A stretch of 11,986 bases of DNA from assembly GCA_003500955.1 (NCBI GenBank), contig DNQP01000179.1:1-11986 (forward strand), given 5' to 3'. Shown in pieces: positions 7,255 to 11,986 of the stretch; positions within the stretch are counted from its first letter, which is position 1, and every line of letters begins with the position of its first letter. The notes beneath the pieces were generated by a model, which was not told the DNA's origin, searched no databases, and saw only the letters and a program-made list of their open reading frames with translations. Made by a program: the position numbers and the translations under genes. The DNA comes from Curvibacter sp. Lineage in GTDB: Bacteria > Pseudomonadota > Gammaproteobacteria > Burkholderiales > Burkholderiaceae_C.

Positions 7255-8367
7255 ATGGCCGCATCGGTTCCCCGCCTCCTCCACCAGGCCCTGCCCCAGG
7301 GCGAGGTAGCCTTGCCGCAAGGGCCATGGACTGCAGCGCGTTTGGCCGAGCCTGCGACCTGGGCCGCGCTGCAGCGCGCGCTGCAGCAAAAGGCGGCGGC
7401 CTGGGATCTGCGGGGTCTGGAACGTCTGGACCATCTGGGTGCGCAGCTGCTCTGGAACCACTGGGGCCGGCGCTGGCCCGAACGCATCGAGATCCTGCCG
7501 GCGCAGCGCGCCATGCTCGAGCGCGTGGCCCGCTACAGCTGTGCGCCGCCGAGCCCGCGGCGCCTGGGGCTCACCGAGCTCTGGCTGGGCCTGGGGCGCC
7601 AGGTCTTGCTGGTGCTGGAGCATCTGCAGGGACTGCTGCGCCTGCTGGGCCAGCTGGCGCTGGACGTGTTGCGGCTGTTGCGCCATCCGCGCCAGGGGCC
7701 CTGGCGCGATTTCTCGGGGCATCTCTATCGCATTGGCGCCACGGCCCTGCCCATCACGGCGCTCGTGGGCTTCCTGATCGGCGTGGTGCTGGCCTATCTG
7801 GTGGCGCAGCAGTTGCAGCTTTTCGGTGCCGATCCCTACATCGTCAACCTGCTGGGCATCTCGGTGATCCGCGAACTCGGGCCGGTACTTGCGGCGCTGC
7901 TGATCGCCGGGCGCTCGGGCTCGACCATCACGGCCCAGATCGGCGTGATGCGCGTGACCGAGGAGCTCGACGCCATGCGCGTGCTGGGCATCGCGCGCGG
8001 CTTTCGCCTGGTGCTGCCGCGCGTGCTAGCCCTCGCGCTGGCCATGCCCCTGCTGTCGGTCTGGACCACGCTGGCGGCCCTGGTGGGCGGCATGATCGCG
8101 GCCGACTTCACGCTGGGCGTCTCGCCCGCCTATTTCATCTCGGCCTTGCCTGATGCGGTGCAGGCCTCCAACCTGACGCTGGCCACGGCCAAGTCGGTGG
8201 CCTTCGGCGTGCTGGTTGCGCTCATCGGCTGCCACTTCGGCCTGCGCGTCAAGCCCAACACCGAGAGCCTGGGCCAGGGGACCACGGCTTCCGTCGTAGT
8301 GTCCATCACCGGCGTGATCCTCGTCGATGCGCTCTTTGCCGTGCTGTTCCGGGACGTGGGCATATGA
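7255..8367 (+). CDS. MlaE-family lipid ABC transporter permease with N-terminal STAS-like domain
   Basis: A 370-aa inner-membrane permease of an MCE-type lipid transporter. Residues ~1-95 resemble a STAS (MlaB-like) domain; DLRGLERLDHLGAQLL (51-66) aligns with the MlaB core, but the usual Ser/Thr of the D-S/T-x-G motif is His60. A linker helix (~105-145) leads into the MlaE domain. The signature RSGSTITAQIGVMRVTEELD (220-239) and AMRVLGI (240-246) mark the ATPase-coupling region. Four to five hydrophobic segments follow residue 160. Stand-alone MlaE is about 260 aa, so the fusion explains the length. ATG 7255 is used; an upstream TTG at 7204 lacks a ribosome site. The stop overlaps the start of the ATPase gene (ATGA), so translation is coupled. 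First gene of a four-gene operon. Confidence 0.88.
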   Translation: MAASVPRLLHQALPQGEVALPQGPWTAARLAEPATWAALQRALQQKAAAWDLRGLERLDHLGAQLLWNHWGRRWPERIEILPAQRAMLERVARYSCAPPSPRRLGLTELWLGLGRQVLLVLEHLQGLLRLLGQLALDVLRLLRHPRQGPWRDFSGHLYRIGATALPITALVGFLIGVVLAYLVAQQLQLFGADPYIVNLLGISVIRELGPVLAALLIAGRSGSTITAQIGVMRVTEELDAMRVLGIARGFRLVLPRVLALALAMPLLSVWTTLAALVGGMIAADFTLGVSPAYFISALPDAVQASNLTLATAKSVAFGVLVALIGCHFGLRVKPNTESLGQGTTASVVVSITGVILVDALFAVLFRDVGI

Positions 8368-9161
8368 GTGGACAGCCTGACACGGTGGTGGAGATCGAGA
8401 ACCTGAGCAGCGGCTTTCGCGTGGCCGGGCGCACGAGCTATGTGCATCGCAATCTGGACCTGCGCATCGCGCAGGGCGAGCTGCTGTCCATCGTGGGCGG
8501 CTCGGGTAGCGGCAAGACCACGCTGCTGCGCCAGATGCTGGGCCTGGAGCGGCCGCTGCGCGGGCGCGTGCAGGTGCTGGGCGCGCCCGCCTCCGAGCTG
8601 GCCGCGCCAGGGGCTGCGAGCCGCGTGGGCATGCTGTTCCAGCACGGCGCGCTGTTCTCGGCCTTCAGCGTGCTGGAGAACATCGCTTTTCCCTTGCGCG
8701 AGCTGCGCACCTTGCCGGCCGATCTGGTGCGCGATGCGGCGCTGGTCAAGCTGCAGATGGTGGGGCTGGACCCGGCGCAGGCGCACAAGATGCCGGCCGA
8801 TCTCTCGGGCGGCATGGTCAAGCGCGTGGCGCTGGCGCGGGCCCTCATCATGGACCCTCCCCTGTTGCTGCTCGACGAGCCCACGGCCGGCCTGGACCCG
8901 GACAGCGCCGACGCCTTCTGCGAGCTGCTGCGCGAGCTGCATCGCGAGCTCGGCCTCACGGTCGTGATGGTGACGCACGACCTCGATACCATCTTCGAAC
9001 TCAGCACGCGCGTGGCCGTGCTGGCCGAGAAGAAGGTCATCACCAGCGGCACGCCGCGCGAGGTCATGGTGCATCCGCATCCCTTCATCCGTGACTTCTT
9101 CCAGGGCGAGCGTGGGCGCCGCGCCCAGGCCCTGTTGCACGACCCCGCCCCGGGCGGGTAG
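8364..9161 (+). CDS. MlaF-family lipid ABC transporter ATP-binding protein
   Basis: A 265-aa cytoplasmic ATPase that powers the preceding permease. Walker A GGSGSGKT (45-52), Q-loop Gln93 (LFQHGALFSAFSVLENIAFP follows the MlaF style), signature LSGGM (147-151), Walker B LLLLDEP with catalytic Glu172, D-loop GLDP (176-179) and switch His205 (THDLD) are all intact, so it should be active. The LSGGMVKRVALARA form of the signature is typical of the Mla/MCE ATPases. It starts within the permease stop codon and ends 10 bp before the MCE-protein gene. Confidence 0.93.
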   Translation: MSGQPDTVVEIENLSSGFRVAGRTSYVHRNLDLRIAQGELLSIVGGSGSGKTTLLRQMLGLERPLRGRVQVLGAPASELAAPGAASRVGMLFQHGALFSAFSVLENIAFPLRELRTLPADLVRDAALVKLQMVGLDPAQAHKMPADLSGGMVKRVALARALIMDPPLLLLDEPTAGLDPDSADAFCELLRELHRELGLTVVMVTHDLDTIFELSTRVAVLAEKKVITSGTPREVMVHPHPFIRDFFQGERGRRAQALLHDPAPGG

Positions 9162-9171
9162 AAAGACGACC

Positions 9172-10104
9172 ATGGAAAACAAAGCCCATGCCCTGGCGGC
9201 CGGCGCCTTCGTGCTGCTGGTCTCGGCGCTGCTGATCGCGCTGGCGGTCTGGCTCACCCGCCAGGCCGGCGAGGTGCGGCAGTACGAGCTGGCCACACGC
9301 AACGCGATCACGGGCCTGCAGTCCCAGGCTGGCGTGCAGTACCGCGGCGTGCGTGTGGGCAAGGTGAGCAGCATCAGTTTCGATCCGGCCAGCCCGGGCC
9401 AGGTGCTGGTGCGTCTGGAGCTCGATGTCGATGCACCCGTGACGCGGGCCACCTACGCCACCCTGGGCTATCAGGGCCTGACCGGCATCGCCTTCGTGCA
9501 GCTCGACGACGAGGGTGCGTCGCGCGAGCCGCTGGTGGCCGCAGCGGGCCAGCTGCCGCGCATCCCCATGCGCGCGGGCTTCATGGAACAGTGGTCTCGC
9601 CAGGGTGAGCGTGTGCTGGGCCAGCTGGAGCAGGCCACGCAGCGCGTGAACGAGCTGCTCGCGCCCGAGAACCAGCGCGCATTGCGCCAGAGCATCGAAG
9701 CCCTGGGCCAGGCGGCGGCGACCGTGCCGCCCGCGATGCGTGAGGCGCAGCAGGCCTTCGTCGGCATGCGCGAGAGTGCAGCCACGGTGGGCGCCAGCGC
9801 CGAGCGCGTGCGCCTGGCGGCCGACGACTACGCCGCGCTGGCGCGTCGCCTGCAGCAGCCCGGTGGCACGCTGGACCAGTTGCAGCAAGGCGTGGCCGCG
9901 CTCGCGGGCACCGGCCAGGCGGTGCAGCAGGGCAGCCTGCCGCGCTTGCACCGCACGCTGGACGAGGCCGGCCGCGCGGCACAGCGCCTGGGCCGTGTGG
10001 CGGCTGCGCTGGAAGACGATCCCCAGGCCCTGATCTACGGGCCGCCGCTTGAGCTGCCCGGTCCGGGCGAGCCAGGCTTTGCCCTGCCGCGAGGTGTGCG
10101 ATGA
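9172..10104 (+). CDS. MlaD-type MCE-domain substrate-binding protein
   Basis: A 310-aa periplasmic protein anchored by one N-terminal helix (about 8-28). A single MCE domain follows (about 38-112): GLQSQAGVQYRGVRVGKVSSI, then LGYQGLTGIAFVQLD. In this family it forms hexameric rings that carry phospholipid between the membranes. Unlike E. coli MlaD (about 180 aa), it has a long Ala/Gln/Leu-rich C-terminal region (about 125-285) predicted by eye to be helical or coiled-coil, then a Pro/Gly tail. The helices could form a tunnel or needle across the periplasm, as in the longer MCE proteins; this is inference. The start at 9172 follows the ATPase stop by 10 bp and leaves an in-frame membrane anchor; an upstream ATG at 9091 would overlap the ATPase gene. 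The stop overlaps the next start (ATGA). Confidence 0.9.
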   Translation: MENKAHALAAGAFVLLVSALLIALAVWLTRQAGEVRQYELATRNAITGLQSQAGVQYRGVRVGKVSSISFDPASPGQVLVRLELDVDAPVTRATYATLGYQGLTGIAFVQLDDEGASREPLVAAAGQLPRIPMRAGFMEQWSRQGERVLGQLEQATQRVNELLAPENQRALRQSIEALGQAAATVPPAMREAQQAFVGMRESAATVGASAERVRLAADDYAALARRLQQPGGTLDQLQQGVAALAGTGQAVQQGSLPRLHRTLDEAGRAAQRLGRVAAALEDDPQALIYGPPLELPGPGEPGFALPRGVR

Positions 10105-10682
10105 AGCGCTTGCGTGTCCTGATCGTTGTCTCTGCGCTGCTCCTGTCGGCCTGCGCGGCCCTGCCCGAGCGCGCGGTGGCGCCACAGCGCTACGACTTCG
10201 GCCCGCCCGCGGCGCCAGTCGCCGTGGCCGCGCAACGCCCGCCCCTGGGCCTGCGCGTGCAGGCTAGCCTGGCGCTCGAAGGCACGGCCATGCTCTACCG
10301 CCTGGCCTATGCCGATGCGCAGCAGCTGCGGGCCTATACCCAGGCGCGCTGGGCCATGGCGCCGGCTGAGCTGCTGGCGCAGCGCCTGCGCAGCGGCCTG
10401 GGGCGCGATCACACGCTGCCGCCCGAAGGCGAGGGCGCGAGCCGCGTACTGCATGTGACGCTCGAAGAGTTCAGCCAGGTCTACACCGCCCCCGAGCAGA
10501 GCCACGGCCTGCTGCGCCTGCGCGTCAGCCTCTTGCAGGACGGGCGCCTGCTGGCCCAGCGCGAGCTGCAACTGCAGCAGCCCGCCGCGCGTGCCGATGC
10601 GGCCGCCGGCGTGCGCGCTTTGGGTGCGACCGTCGATGCCATGGTCACTGAACTGGTGCAATGGCTGCAAACGCAGCGCTGA
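10101..10682 (+). CDS. ABC-type transport auxiliary lipoprotein (PqiC/LptAC family)
   Basis: A 193-aa lipoprotein of the ABC_trans_aux (DUF330, PqiC-like) type. Residues 1-17 form a signal peptide with lipobox L-S-A-C, lipidated Cys18. Ala at +2 gives no inner-membrane retention signal, so outer-membrane localisation is expected. The body begins with a YDFGPP motif (about 30-35), the usual opening of this family, and has alternating strands (LHVTLEEFSQVYTAPEQSHG). The family partners with MCE transporters such as PqiABC, where it docks the MCE tube to the outer membrane. Its ATG overlaps the MCE gene stop by 4 bp, so it belongs to the same operon. No MlaC or MlaA gene follows; it may replace that route here. 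Confidence 0.88.
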   Translation: MKRLRVLIVVSALLLSACAALPERAVAPQRYDFGPPAAPVAVAAQRPPLGLRVQASLALEGTAMLYRLAYADAQQLRAYTQARWAMAPAELLAQRLRSGLGRDHTLPPEGEGASRVLHVTLEEFSQVYTAPEQSHGLLRLRVSLLQDGRLLAQRELQLQQPAARADAAAGVRALGATVDAMVTELVQWLQTQR

Positions 10683-10698
10683 ATATTCTTTCCGCCCC

Positions 10699-10725
10699 GG
10701 GTTTGCCCCAAGATGGTGCAAACCC
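10699..10725. promoter_or_regulatory. NtrC-like upstream activator dyad
   Basis: Perfect 8-bp arms GGGTTTGC and GCAAACCC separated by 11 nt. The core TGCCCC-N5-GGTGCA differs from the NtrC-type consensus TGCACC-N5-GGTGCA at one of twelve positions. Its centre is about 63 bp upstream of the start inferred for the sigma-54 promoter below. It would suit a bacterial enhancer-binding protein, for instance a DctD- or NtrC-type activator. The activator is not encoded in the window. Confidence 0.6.
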
Positions 10726-10747
10726 CAGTATCTTCAGTGCCCTGATT

Positions 10748-10764
10748 CCGGCACGCTCCTTGCA
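10748..10764 (+). promoter_or_regulatory. Sigma-54 (-24/-12) promoter of the TRAP transporter genes
   Basis: GGCACG-CTCC-TTGCA at 10750-10764 matches the sigma-54 consensus (T)TGGCACG-N4-TTGCA, with GG and GC separated by exactly 10 nt. The two bases before GG are CC instead of TT. Transcription would begin near 10775, giving a leader of about 28 nt that contains the AGGAG ribosome site. Confidence 0.7.
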
Positions 10765-10802
10765 GACAGGGTCTCATCCAACCACAAGCTAGGAGCTTCC
10801 TC

Positions 10803-11897
10803 ATGAAACTGGATCGTCGTTCGTTTGTTTCCAAGAGCGTGGCCGGCACCGCCGCCGCCGGTGCGCTGGCCTTTCCCATGGTGGCCAAGGCGCAGCAGAC
10901 CTTCAACTGGAAAATGACCAGCGCCTATGGCAAGGGCTCGCCTTTCTACATGGACGGCCCGGGCAGCGCGACCGATCTGGCCAAGCGCATCCGCGACATG
11001 TCGGGCGGCCGCCTGAACATCCAGGTCTTCGGTGCCGGTGAACTGATCCCGGCTTTCGAGGGCTTTGACGCCGTGCGCGCGGGCACCGTGGAGATGAACC
11101 ACGCCAACAGCTACTTCTGGACCGGCAAGACCTTCGCGGCCCAGTACTTTACTGCCGTGCCCTTCGGCCTGAACTTCCAGGGCATGAACGGCTGGCTCTA
11201 CGACGGCGGCGGCATCGACCTCTGGAACGAGGTCTACGCCCCCTTCGGCATGGTGGCCATGCCCTGCGGCAACACCGGCGTGCAGATGACCGGCTGGTTC
11301 AAAAAGGAAATCAACAGCGTCAACGACCTCAAGGGCCTGAAGATGCGCATCCCCGGCCTGGCCGGCAAGGTCTACGCCAACCTCGGTGTGGACGTGAAGG
11401 TGCTGCCGGGCGGCGAGATCTTCCCCGCGCTGGAGCGTGGCGTGATCGACGCGGCCGAGTTCGTCGGCCCCTTCCAGGACCGTCGTCTGGGCCTGCACAA
11501 GGCGGCCAAGTACTACTACACTTCGGGCTGGCACGAGGCTGCCACGGTCTCCGAGCTGCTGATCAACAAGGCCGCCTGGGACAAGCTGCCCGCTGACCTG
11601 AAGGCCATCGTCCAGAACGCGGCCGCGGCCTGCAACGTGATCAGTGAAGGCTGGTGCCAGAAGGCCAACTCCGAGGCCATGGACGACCTGATCAAGAACC
11701 AGAAGGTCATCGCCAAGCCGCTGCCGGATTCGGTGATCAAGGCCCTGCGTGCCGAGACCGAGAAGGTGCTGGCCGAGGCGATTGCCAAGGATCCGCTGAC
11801 CAAGAAGGTGCACGACTCCTACTTCGCCTTCAAGGCCAAGTACGACCGCTGGGTCGAGGTCAGCGAAGAGCAGTACCACACCAAGATTCGCGGCTGA
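10803..11897 (+). CDS. TRAP transporter periplasmic substrate-binding protein, TakP-like
   Basis: A 364-aa DctP-family binding protein that delivers a carboxylate to a TRAP membrane complex. The N-terminus has a Tat signal with twin arginine D-R-R-S-F-V, a hydrophobic stretch and an AKA cleavage site near residue 30, so the folded protein is probably exported. The MRIPG (Arg182) motif, GGEIFPALERGVIDAAEFVGP (203-223) and YYTSGWHEAATV (238-249) match the TakP branch, which binds alpha-keto acids and related monocarboxylates. Arg182 is expected to hold the carboxylate. The substrate is inferred. The ribosome site AGGAG is 7 nt ahead of the ATG. It is followed by a small-permease gene 15 bp later. 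Expression is probably sigma-54 dependent. Confidence 0.93.
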   Translation: MKLDRRSFVSKSVAGTAAAGALAFPMVAKAQQTFNWKMTSAYGKGSPFYMDGPGSATDLAKRIRDMSGGRLNIQVFGAGELIPAFEGFDAVRAGTVEMNHANSYFWTGKTFAAQYFTAVPFGLNFQGMNGWLYDGGGIDLWNEVYAPFGMVAMPCGNTGVQMTGWFKKEINSVNDLKGLKMRIPGLAGKVYANLGVDVKVLPGGEIFPALERGVIDAAEFVGPFQDRRLGLHKAAKYYYTSGWHEAATVSELLINKAAWDKLPADLKAIVQNAAAACNVISEGWCQKANSEAMDDLIKNQKVIAKPLPDSVIKALRAETEKVLAEAIAKDPLTKKVHDSYFAFKAKYDRWVEVSEEQYHTKIRG

Positions 11898-11912
11898 TCC
11901 CGGAGTGTTTTC

Positions 11913-11986
11913 ATGAAAAAAGCGATGTCCGCCCTGCGGGGCGGCATTGAGTCGCTGATCGATGTCGTTGGCAGGGCCACCCTCTG
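11913..11986 (+). CDS. TRAP transporter small permease (DctQ-type), 5' fragment
   Basis: The reading frame from ATG 11913 (GGAG ribosome site ahead) is open to the window end: 24 codons and 2 bases. The start MKKAMSALRGGIESLIDVVG has the form of DctQ-type small TRAP subunits, where a short amphipathic segment (I-D-x-x-x-x-V-G-R-x-T) precedes the first membrane helix. The position directly after the binding-protein gene supports this. An internal ATG at 11925 is an alternative start. Identity rests on context plus a short stretch. Confidence 0.65.
   Translation, partial: MKKAMSALRGGIESLIDVVGRATL

Noticed and set aside
8130..9452. Minus-strand open frame of 440 codons opposite the MCE operon
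   Set aside because: It covers three genes with intact motifs on the plus strand and shows no recognisable domain; antisense shadow.
10734..11879. Minus-strand open frame of 381 codons opposite the TRAP binding protein
   Set aside because: Low-complexity Gly/His/Val/Leu composition, antisense to a well-supported gene.

Overview
The window looks like a chromosomal segment of a Betaproteobacterium, most likely of the Burkholderiales/Comamonadaceae type. The grounds are very GC-rich coding DNA with strong G/C third positions (47 of 60 bases are G or C at 9901-9960), a divergent LysR/mmsA pair, a TakP-like TRAP transporter gene with a Tat signal, and an MCE lipid-transport operon with a STAS-permease fusion. 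The genus call is an inference from gene style.

Layout. (1) 23-2555: mmsA (CoA-acylating methylmalonate-semialdehyde dehydrogenase) on the minus strand, a hairpin behind it, and a divergent LysR regulator on the plus strand. The 90-bp gap between them carries three short dyads. (2) 2556-4751: a compositionally foreign block (27 of 60 bases G/C at 3901-3960) with three minus-strand genes in one apparent operon: a TIGR04255-family protein, a 231-aa protein and a 149-aa protein. None has a known function. (3) 4752-7153: two minus-strand metabolic genes, a DASS/SLC13-type anion transporter with a good FNR/Anr-type promoter, and a crotonase-superfamily enoyl-CoA hydratase/isomerase. (4) 7255-10682: a tightly packed plus-strand MCE (Mla-like) ABC transporter operon: STAS-permease, ATPase, MCE-domain substrate-binding protein and auxiliary lipoprotein. 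(5) 10683-11986: a sigma-54 type promoter with an NtrC-like upstream dyad, then a TRAP periplasmic binding protein and the first 24 codons of what should be the small TRAP membrane subunit.

How the parts work together. Regions 1, 3 and 5 are organic-acid and CoA-ester metabolism (valine/propionyl-CoA end, carboxylate exchange, keto-acid or carboxylate uptake), each with its own visible control element. Region 4 is envelope lipid traffic.

The best candidate for an undescribed system is the three-gene low-GC cassette at 2662-4566. The TIGR04255 family is known as sporadically distributed, and the cassette sits where the LysR gene and the transporter gene would otherwise converge. A role in defence or another accessory function is a hypothesis from context only. 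No tRNA, rRNA, CRISPR array, transposase or integrase was seen.
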